Source: an uncultured Collinsella sp.
GTDB lineage: Bacteria; Actinomycetota; Coriobacteriia; Coriobacteriales; Coriobacteriaceae
Direction of reading: 5' to 3'
Assembly (NCBI GenBank): GCA_902493895.1
Contig: CABUQW010000027.1
Span: 1 to 29,256, forward strand
Length of the DNA stretch: 29,256 nucleotides
The notes beneath the pieces were generated by a model, which did not search any database, was not told the DNA's origin, and saw only the letters and a list, made by a program, of their open reading frames with translations. Shown here one piece after another: positions 8,452-16,862 of this stretch. Both the position numbers and the translations under genes were made by a program. Within the stretch, counting starts at the first letter, position 1; every line of letters begins with the position of its first letter.

Positions 8452-11010
8452 TTATTTGCCCTTGGGCTTGCTGGCGTAGAACTTCTTCTTTTTGGACTTG
8501 CCGGCAGGGGAGGGTTTGCCGGCAAAGTTGGACTTGCCGTTGCCGGTCTGCGCGTGCGCGGGCACTGCCGCGCGAGGCTTGCGGGCCTCGGGGTTACGCA
8601 GTTCCTCGACGCGCTCGGCAATTTCCTCGGCGCTAAAGCCGACCTCTGCCATGGCGTCCTCGATGGGCAGGCGGCGCACGATATAGCAATGATGCACCTT
8701 CTGGTTGCGCGCGAAATCCTCGGGGATGGTCTGCGCCGTAATGTCCTCCAGCACCACGCCCGCACGCGCGAGCTTACGCGTCTCGGGGCGGAAGCCGCGC
8801 AGGTTGCAGCTAAAGATGGCGTGGCCGCCCTGTGCGAGCAGGCGCGATACGCCGGCCAAAAGCTCAACATGGTCGCGCTGGACATCCCAGGTGCGGCGGC
8901 CCATCTTGGATGAGTTCGAAAACGTGGGCGGATCGACAAAAATCAGGTCCCAGCGGTTGCGCGTCTGGCGCTGGTCGCGAATCCAGGCGAGCACGTCGTC
9001 GCGCACAAAATGATGCTGCGGACCAACAAAGCCGTTCTGGCGCATATTGCGCTCGGCCCAGTCCAGGTAGGTGTTGGAAAGGTCGACTGTCACGGTTTCC
9101 TCGACGCCGCCGTCGGCCGCATAGCAGGTGGCGGTGCCGGTATAGGCGAACAGATTGAGGAAGCGGCGCGCCTGCTTGGCGTGCTCGCGCACCAGGTTGC
9201 GGGTGACGCGGTGATCCAAGAAGATGCCCACATCCAGGTAGTCATCAAAGTTGACGGCAAAGGTGAGTCCGCCCTCTTCGATGAGCGGCAGGCGACGGCG
9301 CGCGATGTTGGCGCGCTCGCCCGATCCGCCCTTGCCGGCGCCCTGCTTGCCATACTGCGAGCCGCCGCGCGAACGCATGCGGGCCTTGGCGTGCACATGC
9401 TCGGCCGGAACATCCAGGATGCGCGGCGCGATGGCCAAGATGTCGAGCATGCGTGCCTGGGCAAGCGCGGGGTCGATGGTCTTGGGCGCGGCGTATTCGG
9501 CGATGACGAGCCAGCGGCCCGGCGTCTGCGGGCAACCCTGGTACAGGTCGATGGCGGCGGAGTAGTCGGGCAGGTCGGCATCGTAGACGCGGTAGCAGCT
9601 CACGCCCTCGCGCTTGGCCCACTTGCGGCGCAGACGGGCATTCTTGCGCAGGCGGTTGGCGAACTGCTCGGACTCCGGGATGAGCACGGGCAGCGGCTTG
9701 CCGTCGCCCAGGTCGAGCGTGGCGGCAGGTTCGGGCATGGAGGCGTTGGCGGCTTCGTCTTCGGCTTCCGCGGACTGTTCCTCGGTGTTTGCGCTGGTCG
9801 CAGCTTCAAATGCCGCGGCGGCGTGGTCGAGCGAGGGCCAAACCTCAATAGCCGCCTCCTCGTTATTGGGCATGACGGCGATGGAGCGCGCGGGCTCGGC
9901 ATGGAGTGCGCGGGCCAGCAATCCGTCGCGGGTGAGCGCGGCGACCGGCGCTGAAGCGAGCTCGGGCGCGCGGCGCAGCTCGCCGACCAGCGTCATGGCG
10001 TCGTGCATGAGCGAAAGCGGGGTCTCGGTGGTGTCTGCGACCACGGCGGCACCGGCGACAGCGCCGGCATGGTCCAGCACGGTGGCGGGCTTGGCGGCGC
10101 AAAAGTCGACAAAACGCTTGTAGCCAGCGCTCTTGACCATGCGCTCGGCGGTCTTGCGGGCGGCGGGGTCGATGTCTACGGCCACGATGCGCGCCTGGCG
10201 CTCGCGCGCTGCCGCCTCGCGCTCGCGCGCCTCGGCAAGCAGCTGCTCCCACAGAGCGGCGTCGTGCAGCTGCCAGCCCTCAAAGCCCCAGCGCTCGCGT
10301 GCGGCGCCCGGGGCGCGGTCGGTCAGAATGTTCACGGCTTCCAGCAACAGGCCGCCGCCGGCGCACGAGGCATCGATTAGCGTGGGAAGGGCTTCATTCT
10401 CGTAATCGTCGGCCGTCAACTCGCGCTCGCACAGTGCGGTCCAGCCGACCTGCGCCAGCACCAGGGCGGCGTAGTCGGGGCGCAGCACGTGCGCGCCCTC
10501 GCCGGCACGGGTCGCCGCGGGCGGCAGGCGCTTGAACAGCGGGTCGCCCGAAAGGTCCAGGCTGATGCTCGCGCGGCGCTGGCGCAGCGAAAGCAGCAGG
10601 TGAACGTCGGGATCGGCAGCGTCGACATCGGCGCGACGGCCCGTGGTCTCGGCCAGACGGTCGCACAGCGCGTCCTTGGCGCGCAGGGCCGAGAAGCGCG
10701 TGTTGCGCAGCTGCTCGGTCACGCCGCGGGCGGTGATGGCGATGGTGGCGCCGGGGCGGATGATGGTCTCCCAGGTGATGTCGTAAACGCTATCGTACAG
10801 CTCGTCGGCATCCTGCGCCTCAAAGCGCCCGAGCACCACGAACACACGGCTCGCCAGGCGCGACCACAGACAGGCGCGGTAGCCTTCTTCGAGCTCGCCC
10901 TCAAATGTAGCGCGGCCCTTCAGCCGACGAACCTGCGAAAGCCCGAGGCGTTTAAGCTCATCGGCGAGTGCGGACTCAAAGCCCTCGGGGCAGCTTGCGT
11001 AAAATTCCAT
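8452..11010 (-). CDS. rlmL: Bifunctional 23S rRNA methyltransferase RlmKL-type, with degenerate RlmL half
   Basis: An 852-residue homologue of RlmKL, which in E. coli methylates G2445 (N2, RlmL half) and G2069 (N7, RlmK half) of 23S rRNA with S-adenosylmethionine. Order: N-terminal THUMP-containing RNA-binding region (about 1-160), RlmL Rossmann domain (about 165-390), Ala/Glu-rich linker (about 395-435), RlmK domain (about 440-800), basic Lys/Gly-rich tail. RlmK is intact: GIFLDHRVTR, RFLNLFAYTGTAT (616-628), TVDLSNTYLDWAERN and DPPTFSNS (693-700). RlmL is not: the expected DPMCGSGT reads DASCAGGG (213-220), and where NPPYG is expected I see ADTTETP (325-331). The fold remains (RERWGFEGWQLHD, AVDIDPAA). 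The ATG at 11010 follows AGAGGT. Probably only the RlmK activity remains. Confidence 0.92.
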   Translation of the reverse strand: MEFYASCPEGFESALADELKRLGLSQVRRLKGRATFEGELEEGYRACLWSRLASRVFVVLGRFEAQDADELYDSVYDITWETIIRPGATIAITARGVTEQLRNTRFSALRAKDALCDRLAETTGRRADVDAADPDVHLLLSLRQRRASISLDLSGDPLFKRLPPAATRAGEGAHVLRPDYAALVLAQVGWTALCERELTADDYENEALPTLIDASCAGGGLLLEAVNILTDRAPGAARERWGFEGWQLHDAALWEQLLAEAREREAAARERQARIVAVDIDPAARKTAERMVKSAGYKRFVDFCAAKPATVLDHAGAVAGAAVVADTTETPLSLMHDAMTLVGELRRAPELASAPVAALTRDGLLARALHAEPARSIAVMPNNEEAAIEVWPSLDHAAAAFEAATSANTEEQSAEAEDEAANASMPEPAATLDLGDGKPLPVLIPESEQFANRLRKNARLRRKWAKREGVSCYRVYDADLPDYSAAIDLYQGCPQTPGRWLVIAEYAAPKTIDPALAQARMLDILAIAPRILDVPAEHVHAKARMRSRGGSQYGKQGAGKGGSGERANIARRRLPLIEEGGLTFAVNFDDYLDVGIFLDHRVTRNLVREHAKQARRFLNLFAYTGTATCYAADGGVEETVTVDLSNTYLDWAERNMRQNGFVGPQHHFVRDDVLAWIRDQRQTRNRWDLIFVDPPTFSNSSKMGRRTWDVQRDHVELLAGVSRLLAQGGHAIFSCNLRGFRPETRKLARAGVVLEDITAQTIPEDFARNQKVHHCYIVRRLPIEDAMAEVGFSAEEIAERVEELRNPEARKPRAAVPAHAQTGNGKSNFAGKPSPAGKSKKKKFYASKPKGK

Positions 11011-11086
11011 GGGTGACCTCTCTGGTTGCGTCGCTCCATTATATGATGGATACTTCGTTTACTCTCCCCCCCCGAAAGGAACCCAT

Positions 11087-11914
11087 ATGATTGATGCGTG
11101 CCCCGATTCCGCCGTGCTCTTTTTTGACGTGGACGGCACGCTGACGTCGTTCGATCCCGACAACATGACCGACAAGGACTTTTCGGCGGTTCGCCCCTCG
11201 CAGGCGGTCGTTGAGGCGTTTCATCGTCTGCGCGACGCGGGACACAAGGCGTTTATCTGCACGGGTCGCCCCCTGTGGCTCATCGCCGATAGCTTGCGTG
11301 CGCTCGACCCCGCGGGCGTCGTTGCCATGGCGGGCGCCACGCTCGAGGTCGAGGGCCGCGTGGTGTATGAGGACTGCTTTGACGAAGACATTGTTGAGGA
11401 GCTTGCACGCCGTATGGCCGCGGCAGGGATTGAAGCCTTTTTCGAGACCAACGTGGCTACTTTTGCCCTGGAACCCGCGGGTGTTGAGCAGTCGTCTCTG
11501 ATTGGCACTTCTGTGGTGCACAGCACCGAGGAAATGCGCGTCGACGGCCGTCTGCGCGTGGGCAAGGTAGGCATCGTCGCGAGCGACCTGGCTCGCGTAG
11601 CCAACGATGATGGCTTTATCGATCGCGAGTTTGAGCTGTGCAACACCGGTGGTCAGAATCGCGAGCTGAGCCCCAAGGGCATCGACAAGGGCGTGGGCGT
11701 GGCGCGAGCGCTGGAATACCTGGGTCGCACCGGCAACGCACGCACCTTTGGCTTCGGCGATTCGGGTAACGACCTGGGCATGCTCGCTGCGGTCGAGACG
11801 GCTGTCGCCATGGGCAACGCCATGCCTGAGGTCAAGGCGGTCGCCGACTACGTGACCGACGATGTCGCACACGACGGCACCGTCACAGCGATGCAGCATT
11901 TCGGCCTCATCTAA
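11087..11914 (+). CDS. HAD-superfamily hydrolase (Cof-like, type IIB)
   Basis: Cytoplasmic phosphatase of 275 residues in the haloacid dehalogenase superfamily. The nucleophile motif is FFDVDGTLT with D14 and D16. Motif II is ICTGRPLW, and motif IV is FGFGDSGNDLGML with D225 and D229. The large insert between motifs II and III is the size of a type IIB cap, typical of Cof-type sugar-phosphate phosphatases. The ATG at 11087 follows GAAAGGA. Divergent from rlmL, with a 76-base gap holding a TATGAT (11042-11047) that could be its -10. Substrates of this family are broad and cannot be predicted here. Confidence 0.9.
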   Translation: MIDACPDSAVLFFDVDGTLTSFDPDNMTDKDFSAVRPSQAVVEAFHRLRDAGHKAFICTGRPLWLIADSLRALDPAGVVAMAGATLEVEGRVVYEDCFDEDIVEELARRMAAAGIEAFFETNVATFALEPAGVEQSSLIGTSVVHSTEEMRVDGRLRVGKVGIVASDLARVANDDGFIDREFELCNTGGQNRELSPKGIDKGVGVARALEYLGRTGNARTFGFGDSGNDLGMLAAVETAVAMGNAMPEVKAVADYVTDDVAHDGTVTAMQHFGLI

Positions 11915-12107
11915 TGAATCCCGCGTTCTGACGTTTGCTCAAACTGCGACTCTTTGCTTTTGCATGCTCAATCGATTTATCAATCCAAACACTGAGGTGT
12001 TTATACCGTTCGCCGAGAAGATAAAAAACCGCAGTTCACGCCTTGATAAACGTAGGTAAAGTGTTTAGCAGTTTATCGGCCGTATGCTAACGAAAGGAAT
12101 CAGGCAG

Positions 12108-12812
12108 ATGGCAATCAAGGTGTTCGCTGACGGTGCAAACCTCGAGGGCATGCTCGACATGTACGAGAACGGCAACGTTCAGGGTTTCACGACCAACCCG
12201 TCCCTTATGAAGAAGGGCGGCGTGACGGATTACCGCGCGTTTGCCAAAGAGGTCTTGACCCACATCACCGATGTGTCCGTCTCGTTTGAGGTCTTTGCCG
12301 ACGACGTCGAGACCATGGAGGTCGAGGCCCGCGAGATCGCTACCTGGGCCGAGAACGTCTACGTCAAAATTCCGTGCGTGACCACCAAGGGCGAGTCCAC
12401 CGCCGAGCTGGTCCGCAAGCTTTCGGCCGACGGCATCAAGGTCAACGTCACCACCATCTTTACGCCTACGCAGGTTGATGAGATGGTCGAGGCCGTCGAC
12501 GCCGAGACGCCGTCCATCATCTCGCTCTTTGCCGGCCGCATCGCCGATACCGGCGTCGACCCCATTCCGTTTATGACGGAGTCGGTCAAGAAGGCCGCCG
12601 CAAAGCCCAACTGCGAGGTCCTGTGGGCGTCCACGCGCGAGCTCATCAACATTTACCAGGCCGAGGCCTGCGGTTGCCAGATCATTACGGTGCCCAACAG
12701 CATCCTGGCCAAGCGCAAGAACATTGGTCGCGACCCGTACGAGGTCTCGCTCGATACCGTGCGCGGTTTTGCCAAGGATATCGCGGCGCTCGGTTTCCAT
12801 ATCCTGCCGTAG
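12108..12812 (+). CDS. Transaldolase, small FSA/TalC type
   Basis: Aldolase of 234 residues, the length of the short transaldolase / fructose-6-phosphate aldolase subfamily rather than the ~315-residue TalB type. It forms a Schiff base in a TIM barrel, moving dihydroxyacetone units in the pentose-phosphate pathway or splitting fructose-6-phosphate. Motifs: FADGANLEGM near the N-terminus, TTNPSLM (28-34), VYVKIP with Schiff-base lysine K87, NVTTIFTPTQ, SLFAGRIADTG and LWASTREL. The ATG at 12108 lies behind GAAAGGAATCAGGCAG; an in-frame ATG at 12084 lacks a site. A weak promoter candidate is TTGATA at 12043 with TAGCAG at 12066. Transaldolase and aldolase activity cannot be separated from sequence alone. 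A relic of a second copy of its 3' end lies downstream. Confidence 0.92.
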   Translation: MAIKVFADGANLEGMLDMYENGNVQGFTTNPSLMKKGGVTDYRAFAKEVLTHITDVSVSFEVFADDVETMEVEAREIATWAENVYVKIPCVTTKGESTAELVRKLSADGIKVNVTTIFTPTQVDEMVEAVDAETPSIISLFAGRIADTGVDPIPFMTESVKKAAAKPNCEVLWASTRELINIYQAEACGCQIITVPNSILAKRKNIGRDPYEVSLDTVRGFAKDIAALGFHILP

Positions 12813-12843
12813 CGCGAACACCGACTGTACCGTGGGCTGTTCG

Positions 12844-12913
12844 CCCCGGCCTTTCCTTTCCCTATCGCTCACGCGCTCCGCGAGGGTCGCGCTAGGCAAA
12901 GGAAAGGCCGGGG
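12844..12913. repeat. Perfect 16-bp inverted repeat downstream of the transaldolase gene
   Basis: Arms CCCCGGCCTTTCCTTT (12844-12859) and AAAGGAAAGGCCGGGG (12898-12913) pair perfectly, with a GC-rich 38-base centre that contains further short stems. No T-run follows on either strand, so factor-independent termination is unlikely by the usual rule. It separates the transaldolase stop from the duplicated tail at 12942. Confidence 0.8.
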
Positions 12914-12914
12914 C

Positions 12915-12970
12915 TGCCGGCACGAGCTTGCCAGCAAGTTGGCGATTGGCTTCCATATCCTGCCGTGGGC
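12915..12970 (+). pseudogene. Relic of a second transaldolase 3' end
   Basis: Bases 12942-12966 match the last 25 bases of the transaldolase coding sequence (12786-12810) at 22 positions, including 16 identical in a row ending CCTGCCGT. Read in the matching frame they encode AIGFHILP, against ALGFHILP in the intact gene. The upstream residues ELASKLA are weakly alignable with the intact end. The stop codon is replaced by TGG. This looks like the tail of a decayed or recombined-out tandem paralogue. The 5' limit is uncertain. Confidence 0.6.
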
Positions 12971-13184
12971 AAAGGTACCCCCGCCTGCGCCGTGCAAAAT
13001 TGAGAGTATTCAGCAAGGTAAAGGTCTTTATCAGTTGACCGAAGCATGGAACGGCCCCCGTTTTGGCTCTGACGACGCTAAAACGGGGGCTGTTTTTTGC
13101 TTTTTCGTCTCTGAGGGGCATCCGGAACGGTGGAATTTGCAGAATACTCGCGATTTTGCACATCGCTACAGGGGGTACCTTTGC
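12969..13184. repeat. 216-bp element with long imperfect inverted-repeat arms
   Basis: The outer 14 bases are perfectly inverted: GCAAAGGTACCCCC (12969-12982) and GGGGGTACCTTTGC (13171-13184). The match continues with small gaps for about 48 bases per arm, including GTGCAAAAT and GAGTATTC on the left and their complements on the right (13136-13184). The centre holds a strong plus-strand terminator (13051-13098). It ends ten bases from the tex stop codon. No coding sequence is evident. Together with 12813-12968 it fills the gap between the transaldolase and tex genes. Confidence 0.75.
13051..13098 (+). terminator. Rho-independent terminator, plus strand
   Basis: Stem ACGGCCCCCGTTTT (13051-13064) with AAAACGGGGGCTGT (13080-13093), one G-U pair, 15-base loop, then six T and, after GC, five more T. 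It is the best plus-strand terminator after the transaldolase, though 240 bases downstream of the stop codon, and it is embedded in the inverted-repeat element. Confidence 0.85.
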
Positions 13185-13193
13185 TTTGGCGGT

Positions 13194-15341
13194 TTACTTT
13201 CCCTGCACCATGGTGAGCGAGATCTTCTTGCGGTCGCGATCGACCTTTTCTACCCACACCTTGACCGTGTCGCCGACGCGCACCACGTCGCTCGGGTGCT
13301 TGACAAAGCGATTGGCCAGCTTGGAGATATGCACGAGGCCGTCCTGGTGCACGCCCACGTCGACGAACGCGCCAAAGTCGACGACGTTGCGCACCGTCCC
13401 CTTGAGCTCCATGCCGGGTTCCAGGTCGTCGATGGAAAGCGCCGAGCGGCTAAAGACCACCTCGGGCGCGTCGTCGCGCGGGTCGCGGCCGGGCTTCTTG
13501 AGCTCGTTGACGATGTCGATGAGCGTGAGGGTGCCGCAGTTCAGGTCACTTGCCAGCGCCGAGATACTGCCCAGACGGCGCTCGATGTCGGGCACGCCGC
13601 CGCGGCTGAGCTCGCTGGCTTTAACGCCGGCGCGTTCCAGGACGGACGTGGCCACCTCGTAGCTCTCGGGGTGGACGCTCGTCGCGTCGAGCGGGTTCTT
13701 GCCGCCGCTGATGCGCAGGAAGCCCGCGGCGTTGAGGTATGCCTTGGGTCCTAGTTTGGGGACCTTCTTAAGCTGGCGGCGATCGGTAAAGGCACCGTTT
13801 TCCTCGCGGTAGGCCACGATGTTTTTGGCCACGCTCGGCGTGATGCCCGATACGTATCCCAGCAGGCTTGCGCTCGCGGTATTCACGTCGACGCCCACGC
13901 GGTTGACGACGTCCTCCACCACATGGCCCAGGGTGCGCGAAAGCTCGGCCTGGTCAAGGTCGTGCTGGTACTGGCCAACGCCGATGGACTGGGGCGGGAT
14001 CTTGACGAGCTCTGCCAGCGGGTCCTGTAGACGGCGGCCCAGGCTCATGGCGCCACGCACGGTGACGTCCAGATCGGGATACTCCTGGCTGGCGAGCTCG
14101 GAGGCGGAGTACACCGATGCGCCGGCCTCGTTGACGATGGTGTATCGCAGCTCAGGCGCCTGCTCGGCGATGAACTCCGAGACGACTTCCTCGGTCTCGC
14201 GGCTGGCGGTGCCGTTGCCGATGACGATGGTGTTGACGCTGTCCTTTTTGACGAGGCGGGCGAGCTCGCGCTTGGTGCCGGCGACGTCGTGGCGCGGCTT
14301 GGTGGGATAGACCACGCCGTGGTCGAGCAGCTTGCCGGTCTCGTCCATGACGGCGACCTTGCAGCCGGTGCGGTAGCCCGGATCGAGCGCGAGCACGCGG
14401 GCGCCGCGCACGGGGCGTGCCGAGAGCAGGCCCTCGAGATTCTTGGCAAAGACATTGATGGCCTCGGTCTGCGCACGGACGGTGAGTTTGGCGCGGGCCT
14501 CGCGCTCCAGCGAGGGGGCCATGAGGCGCTTGTAGCCGTCGGCGATGGCGGCGTCAAAGACGGGCGCGAAGACGCCCTGGCGTCGGGGCCAACGGCTGCC
14601 GAGGCGTGCCGTGGCGGCGGCGCCGTCGACGTTCACGCGCACGCGGAGCTTGCCCTCGCGCTCACCGCGGTCGATAGCCAGCACGCGGTGGTTGGGTATA
14701 CGGCGCAGCGGCTCATCATAGCTGTAGTACGGCTCGTAGGGGGTCTTCTCGGTGGGGTCGGTGGCCTCGACGACGATGTCTGCGGTGTTTTGCGTAAAGG
14801 CACGCAGGTCGGCGACGTTCTCGGGGTCCTCGGCCACCGTCTCGGCCACGATGTCCGCCGCGCCGGCGAGCGCCTTTTCGGGCGTGTCGAAGCCGGCCTC
14901 CTCATTGACGTATGCTGCGGCGGCGTCGAGCGCACTGCCCTTGGCCGAGGCCTGCATGATGATCATGTTGGCGAGCGGCTCCAGGCCGGCTTCGCGGGCC
15001 TTCTGCGCGCGAGTCATGCGCTTTTTGCGGTAGGGCTTGTAGAGGTCCTCGACACGCTGGAGCTGCGTGGCCTCGCGAATCTGCTGCTCGAGTTCGGGCG
15101 TGAGTTTGCCCTGGGCGTCGATGAGCAGGATGACGTCCTCTTTACGCTGCTCAAGATTGCGCAGGTAGGACAGGCGCTCGTCGAGCGCGCGCAGGGCGAC
15201 GTCGTCCATACCGCCCGTTGCTTCCTTGCGGTAGCGCGAGATAAAGGGGATGGTGTTGCCCTCGTCGATGAGCTTGACGGCCGCCTCGATGTTGGCGGCC
15301 TTAAGGTTGAGCTCGCGGGCAAGCTGGGCGATAAGATCCAT
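13194..15341 (-). CDS. tex: Tex-family S1 RNA-binding transcription accessory protein
   Basis: Tex is a conserved nucleic-acid-binding protein linked to transcription and to toxin-gene expression in other bacteria. The 715-residue protein has the N-terminal helical domain (IPFISRYRKEATGGMDD near residue 35, KPYRKKRMTRAQKAREAGLEPLA near 105), a YqgF-like RNase H-fold domain (VLALDPGYRTGCKVAVMD, IVIGNGTASRETE), helix-hairpin-helix repeats (ASASLLGYVSGITPSVAKNIV, KVPKLGPKAYLNAAGFLRI) and a C-terminal S1 domain (GMELKGTVRNVVDFGAFVDVGVHQDGLVHIS near 635). The ATG at 15341 follows AAGGAGT; an in-frame upstream extension to 15497 has no ribosome binding site and unlike composition. It ends next to the 216-bp inverted repeat. 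A single-gene unit. Confidence 0.95.
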   Translation of the reverse strand: MDLIAQLARELNLKAANIEAAVKLIDEGNTIPFISRYRKEATGGMDDVALRALDERLSYLRNLEQRKEDVILLIDAQGKLTPELEQQIREATQLQRVEDLYKPYRKKRMTRAQKAREAGLEPLANMIIMQASAKGSALDAAAAYVNEEAGFDTPEKALAGAADIVAETVAEDPENVADLRAFTQNTADIVVEATDPTEKTPYEPYYSYDEPLRRIPNHRVLAIDRGEREGKLRVRVNVDGAAATARLGSRWPRRQGVFAPVFDAAIADGYKRLMAPSLEREARAKLTVRAQTEAINVFAKNLEGLLSARPVRGARVLALDPGYRTGCKVAVMDETGKLLDHGVVYPTKPRHDVAGTKRELARLVKKDSVNTIVIGNGTASRETEEVVSEFIAEQAPELRYTIVNEAGASVYSASELASQEYPDLDVTVRGAMSLGRRLQDPLAELVKIPPQSIGVGQYQHDLDQAELSRTLGHVVEDVVNRVGVDVNTASASLLGYVSGITPSVAKNIVAYREENGAFTDRRQLKKVPKLGPKAYLNAAGFLRISGGKNPLDATSVHPESYEVATSVLERAGVKASELSRGGVPDIERRLGSISALASDLNCGTLTLIDIVNELKKPGRDPRDDAPEVVFSRSALSIDDLEPGMELKGTVRNVVDFGAFVDVGVHQDGLVHISKLANRFVKHPSDVVRVGDTVKVWVEKVDRDRKKISLTMVQGK

Positions 15342-15423
15342 GGGACTCCTTGCGTTTAAGGTGCGTTTGCAGCACAGGGCTACCAAGGATACCACCCGTC
15401 CCAAAAGACTGTTTTGGAGCCGC

Positions 15424-15583
15424 GCCACGAAAACGACCCGTCTACTACGTTTGAACCGCATGGGTCGACCGTACCTGGGTTTTCCGAAAATCGACAAGCC
15501 GGTTACCTGCGGTTTTTATTTCTCGAAATTCGGCATGGCTAAGGATGATCAGTTAAACGTAGTAGATAGGCCCATTTCGTGGC
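15424..15583. repeat. 160-bp inverted-repeat element upstream of tex
   Basis: Arms of 29 bases (15424-15452 and 15555-15583) match as GCCACGAAA, eight unmatched bases, then TCTACTACGTTT against its exact complement AAACGTAGTAGA. Inside, AACCGCA (15455-15461) can pair with TGCGGTT (15508-15514), and TTTTCCGAAAA is self-complementary. It is clearly less GC-rich than its surroundings and has no plausible coding sequence. It lies in the 411-base gap between tex and the Gfo/Idh/MocA gene. A non-coding RNA or small mobile element is possible. The rest of the gap holds the terminator at 15645-15679 and nothing else I can name. Confidence 0.6.
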
Positions 15584-15644
15584 AAACGAACCAAGCTGAG
15601 GCGCAAAATGGCCCCCGCCCCAGAAAAATCGTCGGCAAGGTAGC

Positions 15645-15679
15645 AAAAAGCCCCGCGGGCAGGAGGCTGCTCGCGGGGC
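15645..15679 (-). terminator. Rho-independent terminator of the SDR-MFS-oxidoreductase operon
   Basis: Arms GCCCCGCGGGCAG (15650-15662) and CTGCTCGCGGGGC (15667-15679), one wobble pair, four-base loop. Read on the minus strand, five T follow (15649-15645). It lies 75 bases after the stop codon of the last gene of the operon. Confidence 0.8.
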
Positions 15680-15752
15680 AAAGAAGAGGGGCTTGTTGGT
15701 GGCGGACCGAAGGGTTCGGCATGGGGTTTCTGCCGCGGCCCGCCCTAAAGCG

Positions 15753-16793
15753 TTACAGCTCGACGAGCTGGCCGGTCTCGGCGGCCTCCTTGATAGCGTT
15801 AAGCAGCGTGAGCGTCTCGACGTTATCGGCGGGGGTCACGACGGGCTCGACCTCGCGGCGGACGACCTTCACAAAGTGCTTGAGCTGCATCTTGTGCGGC
15901 AGCGCCGGGTCCACGGCCGGGATCTCCATCTGCAGCGGCTTGTGCCAGTTAGAGGCGCCGTCGTAGGAGAACTGGTGCAGGCGGGGCAGCGACAGGGCGC
16001 CCTTAGTGCCACCGATAAAGTAGGCGTCGGCGTCGAAGGGGCGGTACTGCGGATCCTCGCGAGCGGTGGCCTCCCAGTTCCAGGGGCTGGCGGTGGCATC
16101 GGAGATGGTCATGCTTGCGAGCGCGCCATCGGCAAAACGGACGTTGACCACGGCGGAGTCCTCGGTCTCAAAACCGCGGGCGGCGCTGGACTGCATGCCC
16201 TGGACGGCAACGGGCTCGCCCAGCAGGTAGCGGAGCAGGTCGACGTCGTGCACCAGATTAACCAGGATCGGGCCGGCACCCTTCTTGCGGCGCCACTCGA
16301 CATCGAAGTACTCGTCATTCTTATAGATCATGTAGTGGAAGCTCGACACGGTGAGCTTGCCCAGCTCGCCGGACTCGATGATCTCCTTGGCCTTGTTGAC
16401 GAAGGGGTTGTGGCGACGGTGCTGGCCCACGAGCACGGGCACGCCGGCGGTCTCGGCCTCGGCGGCGAAGGCCTGGGCATCCTCCAGGTCGTTGGAGATC
16501 GGCTTTTCGACCAGCGGCACGATGTCGCGCTTCACAGCCTCGCGGGCAACGCCCAGGTGCAGGTCGTTGGGGGTGGCGATAATGACGGCCTCGGGCTTGA
16601 CCTCGTCCATCATCTGGGCGGGATCGGTGAAGAACGGCACGCCGGCGGCCTCGGCCGTGGCGCGGGCGCCCTCAAAAGCGTCGGCGATGGCGACGAGCTC
16701 GGCCTCGGGCTCCTCGGTGACAAAGCGGATGTGGTTGCGGCCCATGGCGCCGGCGCCGATAACGGCAATGCGGACGGGGTTGAGCTCAGACAT
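15753..16793 (-). CDS. Gfo/Idh/MocA-family NAD(P)-dependent oxidoreductase
   Basis: Cytoplasmic dehydrogenase of 346 residues related to glucose-fructose oxidoreductase and inositol 2-dehydrogenase. The N-terminal Rossmann domain opens with RIAVIGAGAMGRNHIRF (residues 8-24), and the family motif VEKPISNDLEDA lies near residue 97. The C-terminal domain carries the substrate pocket, including LVNLVHDVDLLRYLLGEP near 178, where the family keeps its catalytic Asp and His. The ATG at 16793 follows AAGGAGT. It is the last gene of the operon, 69 bases after the transporter gene, with the CAAAGGG palindrome in the gap. It probably oxidises a sugar, inositol or similar polyol brought in by the transporter. 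The exact substrate is not readable. Confidence 0.92.
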   Translation of the reverse strand: MSELNPVRIAVIGAGAMGRNHIRFVTEEPEAELVAIADAFEGARATAEAAGVPFFTDPAQMMDEVKPEAVIIATPNDLHLGVAREAVKRDIVPLVEKPISNDLEDAQAFAAEAETAGVPVLVGQHRRHNPFVNKAKEIIESGELGKLTVSSFHYMIYKNDEYFDVEWRRKKGAGPILVNLVHDVDLLRYLLGEPVAVQGMQSSAARGFETEDSAVVNVRFADGALASMTISDATASPWNWEATAREDPQYRPFDADAYFIGGTKGALSLPRLHQFSYDGASNWHKPLQMEIPAVDPALPHKMQLKHFVKVVRREVEPVVTPADNVETLTLLNAIKEAAETGQLVEL

Positions 16794-16823
16794 TTCGACT
16801 CCTTAATACTGGTGACCGGTGGA

Positions 16824-16854
16824 ATGCGACAAAGGGGCTGTCCCTTTGTCGCAT
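16824..16854. repeat. CAAAGGG/CCCTTTG palindrome, copy 2
   Basis: Perfect 13-base arms ATGCGACAAAGGG (16824-16836) and CCCTTTGTCGCAT (16842-16854) around a five-base spacer. It sits inside an operon, between the MFS stop and the oxidoreductase start. There is no T-run. Copies 1 and 3 have GTGACAAAGGG in place of GCGACAAAGGG. Confidence 0.9.
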
Positions 16855-16862
16855 CGGTAAAA

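Noticed and set aside
12969..13184. CRISPR or tandem repeat array
   Set aside because: The repeats are inverted, not direct, and there are only two arms with no regular spacers. No cas gene is in the window.
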